Positions 34,065-43,039 of a stretch of DNA of 64,000 nt are shown here, in pieces. Under the pieces are notes generated by a model, which saw only the letters and a program-made list of their open reading frames with translations, was not told where the DNA came from and made no database searches. The position numbers and the translations under genes were made by a program. Each line of letters begins with the position of its first letter. The first letter of the stretch is position 1. Origin of the DNA: an uncultured Prevotellaceae bacterium (GTDB lineage Bacteria > Bacteroidota > Bacteroidia > Bacteroidales > Bacteroidaceae); the NCBI GenBank assembly GCA_900315075.1, contig OMXV01000019.1:1-64000 (forward strand), given 5' to 3'.

Positions 34065-34891
34065 GTACAAACGAGATATTCAATCAGATGCTGTCCGCTT
34101 ACGATTTGACGACGGAGCAACTGAAGCGTAATGCCACTTTTGAGGTCAATCAGCAGATTATTCTGGCTGGACTTTATAATGGCGGTTTCTTCAATGAGGC
34201 CGCTTTCTATGGTGGCACATGCCTACGTATTTTCCACGGTTTGCAACGCTATTCGGAGGATATGGACTTTTCCCTCCTGACCCCAACGACGAATTTCGAC
34301 TTTACGCAATATTTTCAACCTATCATTGACCAGTTTGCCATCATTGGTCGTGAGGTTGAAATCAAGAAGAAAGACAAGAAGAAGTTCGGCAAGGTGGAGT
34401 CGGCCTTCCTGAAGGACAATACAGATGTTTTTGATGTCACCTTTCAAACAGAGAAGGCAATCAAGATAAAGATAGAGGTTGACACCCAGCCTCCACTAAA
34501 GTTCAAAACAGAGCAGAAATTGCTTCTGCTCCCGGGATCGTTCATGACACGTTGTTTCGCCCTTCCCGACCTGTTTGCTGGCAAGATGCATGCTTTGGTG
34601 TACCGGGTATGGAAGAATCGTGTAAAGGGGCGTGATTGGTATGACTTCGAGTGGTATGTTCGCCATAACGTTCCACTTGACTTCACACATCTTCATGAAC
34701 GAACCTTACAATTCAACAATGAGAATATTTCCAAAGATTCTTTCCTTGAAAAATTGAAAGAACGTCTTGCCACAGCAGATATCAATCAGGTAAAAGCGGA
34801 CGTCCTGCCATTCATTCGGAATCCCAAGGAAATGGATATTTGGTCAAATGACTATTTCTTACAGCTTGCTGAACTGATCAAATTTGAATAA
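34061..34891 (+). CDS. abiEii: AbiEii-type nucleotidyltransferase toxin
   Basis: This 276-aa protein is a DNA polymerase beta-like nucleotidyltransferase of the AbiEii/MenT family: YGGTCLRIFHG at 50-60 with RYSEDMDF at 63-70 (the metal-binding D-x-D), then PDLFAGKMHAL and GRDWYDFEWY. Related toxins transfer nucleotides to tRNA or other acceptors and cause abortive infection. ATGA overlap with the antitoxin supports coupled translation. All recognisable motifs are intact. Confidence 0.9.
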   Translation: MSTNEIFNQMLSAYDLTTEQLKRNATFEVNQQIILAGLYNGGFFNEAAFYGGTCLRIFHGLQRYSEDMDFSLLTPTTNFDFTQYFQPIIDQFAIIGREVEIKKKDKKKFGKVESAFLKDNTDVFDVTFQTEKAIKIKIEVDTQPPLKFKTEQKLLLLPGSFMTRCFALPDLFAGKMHALVYRVWKNRVKGRDWYDFEWYVRHNVPLDFTHLHERTLQFNNENISKDSFLEKLKERLATADINQVKADVLPFIRNPKEMDIWSNDYFLQLAELIKFE

Positions 34892-35113
34892 TGGATAGCC
34901 AAGTCCCTTGTCTCGCATGCCATCAAAACAATATCGGTAGAAATGACAAATCGCTGACGTTGATTGTACATGGCATTTCTCGTGCGAGAGGTTTAAGTGG
35001 ACAAATATTCTTGACGTGCAAAATTTTGTTTTTCCATGATAAGTAGGTGTTCATTCAGAATGCCTACTTCTTTTTTTACCCTGGCACAACCTTCTTGTGA
35101 CCTGATGGTTTTG

Positions 35114-35161
35114 TTATACCTATAAATACCCTGCCTATATAAAATCTTTACCATACCTTTG
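35114..35161 (+). promoter_or_regulatory. TTATACCTATAA-N28-TACCTTTG promoter (site 2)
   Basis: TTATACCTATAA at 35114-35125 and TACCTTTG at 35154-35161 are 28 nt apart, as at the NADAR operon. Downstream the words ATAACGTAAGCTG and ATC are shared with site 3. A 190-nt leader leads to the AAA+ gene. The earlier part of the gap (34892-35113) shows no gene. Confidence 0.65.
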
Positions 35162-35350
35162 CATAACGTAAGCTGGATCACAATTCCAGTCATACGAATT
35201 GTCTAATCGCTCTTTGATTTATTGATACACCCCGAGATAGCCTTGAACTGCTAATAAGCCTCTTATGATATCTTTCTTTCGGTGCATAGCCGAAAATCTT
35301 CTCTATCTTTATTCAATTACACATTTAATAATCACATAAACAGAAAAAGC

Positions 35351-37075
35351 ATGTTAGACGACGAATTTGATTACATCTCACCCGATTTCGACGACGAATA
35401 CGAAGAACCCGAGACATGGACCCTCATTTCCGCCCTTGACAGGGTGCTGAACGAGGCGCTTGAATCTCGCCTCTCAAAGCAGTTCTGGGAGAAATGCAAG
35501 AATCCCATCGATTATCTGACCAAGGAACTGAGCATGACAAGAATGCAGGTGGTCATACTGGCGATACTCGTTGAAAATGGCGAGACGATGACATGGAAGG
35601 GTATTGCCAAATGCGTAAGGTGTAGCCGCCTTAACATCATGACCTATTCCAATGAAATCGACGAACTGGTGGAAAAGCGCTGGATTGTGCGCAGGAAGGT
35701 GCAAGAGTTCGGTCGTAGTTATCAGGGATTTTGCCTAGCTCACGGAGTGGTGAGCGCATTGAGGGAAAACAAGCCGTTCGTTCCCGAGAAAATCGACGGT
35801 CTGGAACTCGGTACTTTTGTCCATAAGGTGATGAAGTATGTCAAAGACAATGTCAAGAGTGAGGATACAGAGTTGTCAGACAACGAGGAATGGATACTTA
35901 TGATGTGCGAGGCCAACACTCATCTGCCGTTGTGCAGAGAGGCTCTCAAATACCGAAACAACCTAAACGACATGCTATTCTTCATGATGGTAGTAAGCGA
36001 TTATGTCGAATGGGGAAATACGGAGTATGAAGGTTTCAATCTTTTTGAATTGCACGATGTCTATCCCGACAATGAGGTTGTTGACAACATGATGGAAACA
36101 CTACGTCGAGGTACTCATCAACTGTTCGAGGATGGCTTGATAGAGCACGTTTGTGTGGAAGGTATGGCATCCCCTGAAAGTTTCTTCCTCACACGCAAAA
36201 GCAAGGAAAAGCTGCTTGAGGGATTCACACCCAAAGGAAAGGGAAAAACGAACATCCGCCAACAAGTCGAAGGACTGACTTCCCACACGAGCATCAAGGA
36301 GAAGGCCATGTTCTACAACGTGGAGGAACAGCAGCAGATTGAACGGCTGACGAGTTTGTTGAGCAAGGAAAACCTTCCCGACATTCAACGGCGGTTGGAG
36401 GAGCAAGGACTGCGCAAGGGCTTCGCTTGTCTCTTCTATGGTGCCCCTGGCACGGGAAAGACAGAGACGGTGCTGCAGATAGCACGATGCACTGGCCGCG
36501 ACATCATGCAGGTGGACATCGCCGATATGCGCGACAAATACGTGGGGGAGAGTGAGAAGAACATCAAAGCGGTGTTCGACCGTTACCGCGAGGCATGCAA
36601 GCAGAGCGAGGTAATGCCCATCCTCTTTTTCAACGAGGCCGACGCAGTCATCAACAAACGTACGGAGAACATTGAGAAGTCGGTGGATAAAATGGATAAC
36701 GCCATGCAGAACATCATCCTTCAGGAATTGGAGAACCTGGAAGGCATACTCATCGCCACGACCAACCTGACGTCGAATCTCGACAGTGCCTTTGAACGGA
36801 GATTCCTGTTCAAGGTGGAGTTCCACATACCTGACGTGTCCGTGAAACAGTTGCTGTGGAGTAGCATGCTTCAGGGAATCACCGAGGAAGAGGCGCATCA
36901 GTTGGCCATCAAATACAACTTCTCAGGTGGGCAGATTGAGAATATAGCACGCAAACGTGCCATTGACACCATCCTTACAGGAAAGCAAATGTCGCTTGCG
37001 GATATCGAGGGGTACTGCAAGGCAGAGTTTTTGGGAAGAAGCAACAACACAAGGTCTGTCATCGGTTTTCGGTGA
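35351..37075 (+). CDS. AAA+ ATPase with N-terminal winged-helix-like region (copy 2)
   Basis: Start ATG 35351 (MLDDEFDYISP) by comparison with copy 1; ATG 35282 adds a Ser/Asn-rich non-family stretch. The 574-aa protein parallels the one at 212 end to end: regulatory N-terminus with acidic start, winged-helix-like region, then AAA+ core with GAPGTGKTE near residue 364, FFNEADAV (Asn in place of the Walker B Asp), IATTNL and FERRF. It is driven by site-2 promoter. A 161-aa gene with a similar promoter follows. Client unknown. Confidence 0.85.
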   Translation: MLDDEFDYISPDFDDEYEEPETWTLISALDRVLNEALESRLSKQFWEKCKNPIDYLTKELSMTRMQVVILAILVENGETMTWKGIAKCVRCSRLNIMTYSNEIDELVEKRWIVRRKVQEFGRSYQGFCLAHGVVSALRENKPFVPEKIDGLELGTFVHKVMKYVKDNVKSEDTELSDNEEWILMMCEANTHLPLCREALKYRNNLNDMLFFMMVVSDYVEWGNTEYEGFNLFELHDVYPDNEVVDNMMETLRRGTHQLFEDGLIEHVCVEGMASPESFFLTRKSKEKLLEGFTPKGKGKTNIRQQVEGLTSHTSIKEKAMFYNVEEQQQIERLTSLLSKENLPDIQRRLEEQGLRKGFACLFYGAPGTGKTETVLQIARCTGRDIMQVDIADMRDKYVGESEKNIKAVFDRYREACKQSEVMPILFFNEADAVINKRTENIEKSVDKMDNAMQNIILQELENLEGILIATTNLTSNLDSAFERRFLFKVEFHIPDVSVKQLLWSSMLQGITEEEAHQLAIKYNFSGGQIENIARKRAIDTILTGKQMSLADIEGYCKAEFLGRSNNTRSVIGFR

Positions 37076-37116
37076 CAGACGCTTCTCCTCAATGAATTCT
37101 CATTTTGCCCAAGGGC

Positions 37117-37164
37117 TTATACCTATATAAAACCCACCCGTATCAATAATTTACAATACCTTTG
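37117..37164 (+). promoter_or_regulatory. TTATACCTATAT-N28-TACCTTTG promoter (site 3)
   Basis: TTATACCTATAT (37117-37128) is 28 nt before TACCTTTG (37157-37164). Both this and site 2 continue with ATAACGTAAGCTG, so the initiation regions are duplicated. It serves the 161-aa gene at 37273 and perhaps the genes after it. Confidence 0.6.
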
Positions 37165-37272
37165 TATAACGTAAGCTGCATCTCAGCATAGAAAATGAAC
37201 ACGCTCCTTTTACCTGACACTCGATTTACTAAACTATATTTTAATCAACAAAAACAATAACAACAACAGACA

Positions 37273-37758
37273 ATGAGTAAGATCATCCGAATGAAGAAAT
37301 GTATCTTCGACCATTCACATCCTGCCATTCCGCTGGATCAATCTATTAACTACACCTCACAGAAACTGACTGAAAAGCTCTTCGGAGAAAACCATCCTTT
37401 ATTTCAGAAACTGCGTCAGTCGTTTGACGAGCATGACATCCGTTCACGCCGCATCCGCTTCGATATCTGTGGAAAGGCACTCTATACCAAACATCCAGCA
37501 TCAGGAGACCAGATGGTGATTCTTAACGTCACCTCCCTTTCATTACAAGTGGTGATGAAAGACGCAAGGGCAAAACAGACATCGGAGGCCAATGCGCTGA
37601 CAGCACGGATGCAGAAGGCCATCGAGGGGTATTTCTCCGAACTAGGTTTCTCCCTCCCTTGTGAGTCCTCCGACGAGATGGAACGTTTCCTGGAATCTCT
37701 CGCCATAGACATCCCTGACGTGTGGAACTACTTCAGAGTGATAAACAAAGCATCTTGA
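37273..37758 (+). CDS. Protein of unknown function downstream of AAA+ copy 2
   Basis: This 161-aa soluble protein has no recognisable motif (FDEHDIRSRRIRFDICG, QMVILNVTSLSLQVV). It has its own site-3 promoter 110 nt upstream and is followed after 15 nt by a SprT remnant, so it lies in the same transcription unit. The gene looks intact, with ordinary composition. Function is not assigned. Confidence 0.65.
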   Translation: MSKIIRMKKCIFDHSHPAIPLDQSINYTSQKLTEKLFGENHPLFQKLRQSFDEHDIRSRRIRFDICGKALYTKHPASGDQMVILNVTSLSLQVVMKDARAKQTSEANALTARMQKAIEGYFSELGFSLPCESSDEMERFLESLAIDIPDVWNYFRVINKAS

Positions 37759-37773
37759 TATCATTATTGGCAA

Positions 37774-37893
37774 ATGGTGAAAGTCACAAGATACGTGCTG
37801 GAAGACCTGTTCGATGAATACAACAAACTGTATTTCGAAGGAAAACTGGTAAAGCCCCAGTTGGCTACCTATATAGGAGAGTCCACCAACTAA
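37774..37893 (+). pseudogene. Truncated SprT-like protease gene
   Basis: A 39-codon ORF (MVKVTRYVLEDLFDEYNKLY, then FEGKLVKPQLATYIG) matches the start of the intact SprT-like protein at 11369 (FKEYDRLYFNRELPMP) but stops before the HExxH motif. The zinc-binding half is missing, so it is a remnant. It shows that this locus once carried the same protease as the NADAR operon. Confidence 0.55.
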
Positions 37894-37970
37894 GGATTTT
37901 ACTAATACAACATAAAACAATGAATACAACAAACAAATAATTATGAATAAACCAGAAACAGAATACTATC

Positions 37971-38480
37971 TTGGACGCAATGCCACCTTATGAAGGGTGT
38001 TGCGTCTTCGGAGTCTGTGATTTTTGGATTTCCGACGGTGATGGGGCACCGGCCCAATATGATGACACGTATGTGGAAATAGAGGAAGACGTGCGCAAAC
38101 ATGCCATGAAAATGTTCCGTGACGTGGAGAGGAAACTCATCCTTATCGGAAACGAGGGCTCCACACCTGTTGAGAAAATCAAAGTGGGTGACTACTTCTA
38201 TTCCCGTGTGGAATTCTACCATGTCGTCAGCTTACATCAAGGTCATGAACTGTTTGAGAGCTTCTATTGTGACAAGTATGACCTTGATTTTGATCCCAAC
38301 CCTTTCAGTTTGGAAGAACTAGGTACTACATTGGAGGAACTGATTGAAGATAGTCTCCTCATATCCAAAGAAACTTACGAAACCGCCCTCCAAACAGCTC
38401 GAATTGGCATCACCCAAATCACTGAGTACCTCAGTGACCAGTATATTCGACATAAAGGGATTGAATCAACAAACTTATGA
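37971..38480 (+). CDS. Protein of unknown function
   Basis: The 169-aa protein begins at ATG 37971 (MDAMPPYEGCC) and has an acidic, mixed alpha/beta sequence with a VEKIKVGDYFYSRVEFYHVV beta stretch and a helical C-terminus. A short ORF at 37943 (MNKPETEYYLGRNATL, ends with TGA) overlaps the start in another frame, so an N-terminal frameshift is possible. No family recognised. Confidence 0.55.
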   Translation: MDAMPPYEGCCVFGVCDFWISDGDGAPAQYDDTYVEIEEDVRKHAMKMFRDVERKLILIGNEGSTPVEKIKVGDYFYSRVEFYHVVSLHQGHELFESFYCDKYDLDFDPNPFSLEELGTTLEELIEDSLLISKETYETALQTARIGITQITEYLSDQYIRHKGIESTNL

Positions 38481-38647
38481 TTACGTTATTCAGCAGTGAT
38501 CAGAACACACCTTTTGAGTAAAGTACAGAATCGTGGGGTAGGGGAGTTATACCCCAAAAGGTCAGGACTTACTTAGGTCTCTTCGATATACGACTCCCTC
38601 CCATGATTGGTCTAATCCTAATCAATCTTTTAAAAATTTCTATATAT

Positions 38648-39247
38648 ATGAAAACAATAGTTTATTTTCATGGCTTTGCTTCAAGCAGCCAAAGCAACAC
38701 AATCACTTATTTCACCAAGGAAATGACAGAGTGCAAAATCATCGCCCCTGACATTCCCGTAGATCCTGAAGAGGCACTGCCTTTTCTCAAGAACTTCTGT
38801 GCCGCTAATAAGCCAGACCTGATTATCGGAACAAGCATGGGAGGCATGTATGCCATGCAGCAAACAGAATATCCACGCATCTGCGTGAACCCGGCTCTGA
38901 GGATGTCTGAATTGAAAGAAATCCTGAAACCTGGCACCTTCGAGTATTTCCATCCGACAAAGGACGGAAGAACACACTTCACTGTCACAGAGGAGACCAT
39001 ACAGCATTTTATGGAGATGGAACAGCATATGTACGATGGCATCACGGAAGAGAACAAGGCAAAATGCTGGGGCTTCTTTGCAGACGGTGATACGACTGTC
39101 AATTATAAGAAAGAGTTCTCCGAACACTTCGATAATGTCTTTGACTTCCATGGCGAGCATCGTATGAACAACAATGTGATGGATGATGTCATCATCCCTT
39201 TTGTCCAGAAAATCCTCAGCAAAGAGAGTGAATCTCAGCAAAAATGA
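38648..39247 (+). CDS. YqiA/UPF0227-like alpha/beta esterase
   Basis: Start ATG 38648 (MKTIVYFHGFASSSQS); the ATG at 38603 adds a hydrophobic stretch that is not part of the family. The 199-aa protein has the FHGFASS oxyanion region, nucleophile motif GTSMGG near residue 72, ADGD with a probable Asp and a late GEHRM histidine. YqiA-like enzymes are small serine esterases. Its position 1.6 kb after AAA+ copy 2 repeats the AAA+/hydrolase pairing at 212-2551. Confidence 0.8.
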   Translation: MKTIVYFHGFASSSQSNTITYFTKEMTECKIIAPDIPVDPEEALPFLKNFCAANKPDLIIGTSMGGMYAMQQTEYPRICVNPALRMSELKEILKPGTFEYFHPTKDGRTHFTVTEETIQHFMEMEQHMYDGITEENKAKCWGFFADGDTTVNYKKEFSEHFDNVFDFHGEHRMNNNVMDDVIIPFVQKILSKESESQQK

Positions 39248-39289
39248 CATAAAATCTCAGTTACGCAAATAGGCTACATAGTCCTGCAT

Positions 39290-39297
39290 TATCTTTG
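39290..39297 (+). promoter_or_regulatory. Orphan -7 box before a 32-codon ORF
   Basis: TATCTTTG matches TAnnTTTG 18 nt before an ATG (39316). No standard -33 is seen and no long gene follows. Confidence 0.4.
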
Positions 39298-39315
39298 CAG
39301 ACTCGTTTATAGGAT

Positions 39316-39414
39316 ATGCATTACCTCCAGCCCATCGCTACCGCCCTCTACCAGTATTCCTACCTGCTGAGGTGGAAAGGACTTCAAGACTGTCAAAAAC
39401 AAACAATATCTTGA
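39316..39414 (+). pseudogene. Short ORF, likely broken gene start
   Basis: The ORF encodes 32 residues (MHYLQPIATALYQYSYLLRW then KGLQDCQKQTIS) and ends at TGA 39412. The leucine/tyrosine-rich helix looks like a real N-terminus and the ORF follows a -7 box, but nothing continues it in frame. It is either a small peptide gene or a truncated gene. The rest of 39415-39857 has only a terminator and AT-rich sequence. Confidence 0.3.
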
Positions 39415-39550
39415 GGGAACACCAGAAAACATGGCAATCCACAGTGGTGGTGAAACTTAGAATTATTTTGATCAACAAGAATCACTAAAACAAGAAAAGA
39501 GCGTAGTGAACAAAATACAATTTAAACAGTAAAGCCGATATAAATAGAAT

Positions 39551-39579
39551 AAAGGCTCAACTTTATAGTTGGGCCTTTT
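39551..39579 (+). terminator. Intrinsic terminator
   Basis: GGCTCAACT and AGTTGGGCC (39554-39575) form a 9-bp stem with a TTAT loop, preceded by AAA and followed by TTTT: a clear terminator, nearly symmetrical and possibly bidirectional. Confidence 0.7.
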
Positions 39580-39857
39580 CAAGAAGTTATCAAAATATTC
39601 TTTTTTGTATTCAACAAATAGTATTTCCAATAGTTGTTATGTTATTTTCATTCACTACTTTGTAAAAGATAATCAAAAATATAACAAAAATTTATACTGG
39701 GTTTGCGAAGAGTACATTAACTTGCCAGTTTTTGCCTTAAATCCCTGATTCTTGCCTCAAATCCCATGCAGTGAAAGGCTTTTTGTATATAGGTATAAAT
39801 TGCGGATTGCAGGTAAGAAGAGAAGTCCAATGCTTTATAGGTATATAGATACCTCCT

Positions 39858-40514
39858 ATGTCAAAACAATACAATAACTTTGCCGTGGATTTCAGAAAAG
39901 CAATAAAACACTATAAGATTATACAAAGTATGAACAACAGTCAAATTTTAAAATCTTGCGTCACCTTCAAGCAGGTGGTCAGTGAAGATAAGTTTTACAA
40001 GTCTATAGAAAAGGATTTATTGGAAGCAGGTACTAATGCCAAAACATTATGGAACCTTCTATATGGCGAGAATACACGAAGCTCTTCTCCAAGGTTATGG
40101 GCAATCTCTGTCGAAGGTCAATTGATGGGCTATGTCATTACAATCGATTTCTACCAGGCTACATATATCACGTGTCTTCAAATAAATGAGGCACACCGTG
40201 GAGAAGGGTTCGGTTCTATGTTGTTGAATCATATCTGTAATGACCCTAACCGAACTTATGTGCTGATCAGTGACGTTGCAATGAGCGACAGCGAACAACT
40301 GTCTATTTGCGTCAAAAGAAAAATGTTTTATTTGAAAAACGGTTTCAGAACATCTTCTGTCAAGTGGCATAGCGAATACCATTATAAATATGATGTCCAT
40401 GTCAAAGGTCCGGACTTGGAACTTGGATCCCTGTTGGCAGTATTGAGAAAAGGTAGAGAGATTTGGAACACCGCGTACATTTCGGATTCTGTAAAATATG
40501 AGCTAGCACCGTAA
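39858..40514 (+). CDS. GNAT-family N-acetyltransferase
   Basis: The 218-aa protein shows the acetyl-CoA site of GNAT enzymes, LQINEAHRGEGFGSMLLN (residues about 106-124), preceded by a beta strand WAISVEGQLMGYVIT and followed by a KMFYLKNGFR segment (motif B). The 60-residue N-terminus is less typical. Substrate unknown. The upstream region holds two TATAGGTATA words (39788, 39836), the reverse complement of the shared 12-mer, without a matching -7 box on either strand. Confidence 0.75.
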   Translation: MSKQYNNFAVDFRKAIKHYKIIQSMNNSQILKSCVTFKQVVSEDKFYKSIEKDLLEAGTNAKTLWNLLYGENTRSSSPRLWAISVEGQLMGYVITIDFYQATYITCLQINEAHRGEGFGSMLLNHICNDPNRTYVLISDVAMSDSEQLSICVKRKMFYLKNGFRTSSVKWHSEYHYKYDVHVKGPDLELGSLLAVLRKGREIWNTAYISDSVKYELAP

Positions 40515-40737
40515 TTTGTGGACTTATAAGATTGGCACATCTTTTTTGGAGAAATATCACTTGCTGGTTATATGTGTACAAATGAATCATTTTGTATATT
40601 TTCAATATAATCAACATTATGATAAATAAAAGTACTGTTTATTGTAAAATGTGAACACTATCCTATCGGCTCGCTTCTTGGTAGCCGTATTATATAAACC
40701 TATTGAATGATTATCATATTCCTGCTAAAATAGCCAC

Positions 40738-40785
40738 TTATACCTATAATAAATTTAATAGATCCAATTTAAAGCCATACCTTTG
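40738..40785 (+). promoter_or_regulatory. TTATACCTATAA-N28-TACCTTTG promoter (site 4, orphan)
   Basis: TTATACCTATAA (40738-40749) is 28 nt before TACCTTTG (40778-40785), as at sites 1-3. No plus-strand gene follows: the next genes are on the minus strand. It is probably left over from a rearranged locus or drives a short RNA that would include the GCCAATC / GATTGGC hairpin near 40803. The preceding gap (40515-40737) holds nothing else recognised. Confidence 0.5.
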
Positions 40786-40799
40786 TCAAAGAAATGCAA

Positions 40800-40869
40800 C
40801 CAGCCAATCCTTGATTGGCAAATTCACGCAGCACCAATATCTTTTGAACAGGGCGCAATTTGGCATTGA
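40800..40869 (-). pseudogene. Fragment of the membrane-protein tail found at the hrpB locus
   Basis: Read on the minus strand, this piece encodes NAKLRPVQKILVLREFANQG, which matches NAKMHKVQEKYVLLREFARP in the tail of the ORF at 44010-44852. It is a short leftover of a paralogous gene, now without its start or end. Confidence 0.45.
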
Positions 40870-40871
40870 TT

Positions 40872-41630
40872 TTAAATAGAATATTTAGAAACAATTCTGT
40901 CTGATGCTAAATCAAGCTCTGCATAAAAACTAACATCATGGTCATTGCATTCTTTGATAAGGGCATCTAAATCATCAATTTCCTTTTTTAGCTTATCACA
41001 TGACATATATGCTAATGAGCTTAAGGCTAAATTAAACAATGTTGAATTATCCTTGTTCTTTTCATTATTTGCATATGGCTTGATTTGTGACTCCAGATAG
41101 CCATCTAGCATATCTTCAATTATTTTTACATAATCTCTATTCCTTTTGGTTAGAGGATATTTTTTTAAATAAATATGCATTTTTCTATGGATTCCAAATT
41201 CATTCGAGCCTTCAAGACGGAATTGAATCAAAAGAGTTTGAGGATCTTTTTTACTTCTTGGAGGTAAATATGAATATTTTCTTTCTATTTCTTCAACTTT
41301 TTCTAATATCCATCCTTCAACTATCATCCAAATAGTATTAGCCCTTTCTATATTATATTTTTCTGCTTCAGAAAAAGTTTTTTTATCATAGAATTCCATC
41401 AAGTATAAATAATCACCTTCTTCAATTTTCCCTTTTAATGGAGCAAATACCTTGTCCTTCAATTCGGAAATTGAACAATTTGAATCCCTTGCTGTAGTTT
41501 CCAAAGCGAATATCTTCTCCTTTACTTCTTTGTCAGGTAGAAAAGAAAAATTAAGACCTAACGATTCTATTTCTGCTGCTTTAGCAGGATTTTGAATTTT
41601 ATAATTGTTCCAATAACTAAATGATGCCAT
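40872..41630 (-). CDS. Protein of unknown function (252 aa)
   Basis: This AT-rich minus-strand gene encodes a helical, charged, lysine/glutamate-rich 252-aa protein (KEVKEKIFALETTARDSN, SYLPPRSKKDPQTLL) with no signal peptide. I recognise no domain. It is the distal gene of a four-gene minus-strand cluster (43.6 to 40.9 kb) and, unlike the other three, lacks the Gly-Cys hydrophobic tail. The low GC compared with flanking genes suggests horizontal transfer. Confidence 0.65.
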   Translation of the reverse strand: MASFSYWNNYKIQNPAKAAEIESLGLNFSFLPDKEVKEKIFALETTARDSNCSISELKDKVFAPLKGKIEEGDYLYLMEFYDKKTFSEAEKYNIERANTIWMIVEGWILEKVEEIERKYSYLPPRSKKDPQTLLIQFRLEGSNEFGIHRKMHIYLKKYPLTKRNRDYVKIIEDMLDGYLESQIKPYANNEKNKDNSTLFNLALSSLAYMSCDKLKKEIDDLDALIKECNDHDVSFYAELDLASDRIVSKYSI

Positions 41631-41667
41631 TACTTTAAGTGTTTTATAGTTTTTATAAATAGATAAA

Positions 41668-42117
41668 TTATCCTATCATTTCAAAGACAGCTTTTATCAG
41701 ATTGAACGGTAGGAGTAAAAGAGCAAGCATGCAACCAGATTTGTTTGCAGGATTAATAGAAGCTCTTCTACCTCCAGAGCAACAGGATTTACAAATATGA
41801 AAATTAGTATTAGGATTGAACCCACTAGTAAATTGTCTAGGTGTACCTGTGATTTTACCACCACACATAGGACATCGACCGTTATTTAATAGGCCAATAT
41901 TTTTTAAATGGGTTATTTCTTTACATGCTGTTACCTTACCAAGAATAAAATCTTCTACAGGGCCATCTGCTTTATATGGTGCAATGTGATGATCAAAGCG
42001 CCTTTTTTCATGATTAAAGCCAGGACCAAGAAAACCTGCTTCGTTGAGTTCCTTAGCCATGGTTTCATTCCATTCTTGCCATGACATTGAAAGTACTTGT
42101 TCAGATGTGTATTTCAT
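41668..42117 (-). CDS. Zinc-ribbon protein with C-terminal SGC-hydrophobic tail
   Basis: The 149-aa protein has a two-CxxC zinc ribbon (CPMCGG near residue 82, CKSCC near 113) and ends in NKSGCMLALLLLPFNLIKAV, a Ser-Gly-Cys followed by a hydrophobic helix. Two neighbouring genes end in the same way. No family is recognised for the N-terminal part (SWQEWNETMAKELNEAG). The tail suggests membrane anchoring, perhaps with the Cys lipidated (inference). Confidence 0.65.
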   Translation of the reverse strand: MKYTSEQVLSMSWQEWNETMAKELNEAGFLGPGFNHEKRRFDHHIAPYKADGPVEDFILGKVTACKEITHLKNIGLLNNGRCPMCGGKITGTPRQFTSGFNPNTNFHICKSCCSGGRRASINPANKSGCMLALLLLPFNLIKAVFEMIG

Positions 42118-42199
42118 AAAAATAATATGTTATAGTTATACGAAAAATTGTAGTGTCAAAACACTTGAACATATGTTCATTAAAAAAACTTCACAATAA

Positions 42200-42844
42200 T
42201 TATATTAAGAATACAATAACTGCAGCTATAATGCTAAGAGCAACCATGCATCCACTTCCTCCTCCATTCTTGTTTAGTCCATATTTTTCATCAATTTCAT
42301 TTAGTTTATTTCTGTATTCAGGTTTAATGTTCATTCTTTGAAGAAGAATTTTGCACATAAAGAAATAAGATAGTTCAGACAACTTGCCCTTGGGTTCATA
42401 AGTTGAGGGTTCAGGGCGATGCTTCATGATATTGAAGAAAGACTTTGCATACCATTCTCCATCAAAATTACCTGGATCATTTACATCTTTTAAAACAATA
42501 GCCATTAAATTGTGCAATACATCATATTGAGAGATGTATAAAAGCATCGTTATTTCAGGAGGGCTTGCGATTAAAGCAGCATTAATGTCGGCCTTTAAAT
42601 TTGTCTTATCCATATTCTTTATCATGTTATGGCAACGTCTAGCTGCTTGCAAATTGTCATAAGTAAGTGTACTTATTAAATATGTATCTGTACAAAAGGT
42701 AAGATACACTATTGAATACTCATTTGCATCAAAAGAACTTAAGCTCTTTCCGTTGGTAGTACGAAGGAAAAGTCTCTCTAGTTCTATGAAATCATTTACT
42801 TTTTTGGCTTCTTCCAATAAGTTTAGAAAATCTGAATTATCCAT
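42200..42844 (-). CDS. Unknown protein with C-terminal GSGC-hydrophobic tail
   Basis: The 214-aa protein is mainly helical (LEEAKKVNDFIELERLFLR, ARRCHNMIKNMDKTN). It ends in GGGSGCMVALSIIAAVIVFL, which is a Gly-rich linker, a Cys and a 15-residue hydrophobic helix at the very C-terminus. It looks like a cytoplasmic domain tethered to the inner membrane by its tail. Adjacent genes share only this tail. Function unknown. Confidence 0.65.
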   Translation of the reverse strand: MDNSDFLNLLEEAKKVNDFIELERLFLRTTNGKSLSSFDANEYSIVYLTFCTDTYLISTLTYDNLQAARRCHNMIKNMDKTNLKADINAALIASPPEITMLLYISQYDVLHNLMAIVLKDVNDPGNFDGEWYAKSFFNIMKHRPEPSTYEPKGKLSELSYFFMCKILLQRMNIKPEYRNKLNEIDEKYGLNKNGGGSGCMVALSIIAAVIVFLI

Positions 42845-43039
42845 AATCGTGAAATGTTATAATCCCTTCAAGTGCCACAAAGGATATTGTATTAAGTTAT
42901 AGAAGCGTGACACTAAAATGCAAATTCTTTAGATGTATACTGCGATGGCTACGTTTATAGATGATGTCGCAAAAAGTTCACACTTTATGAGTTCACCATT
43001 AAACTATCTACGATTTAATCTACCACTATCACGTTTTAA

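Noticed and set aside
36101-36898. Minus-strand 265-codon open frame opposite AAA+ copy 2
   Set aside because: Shadow frame over a conserved AAA+ core.
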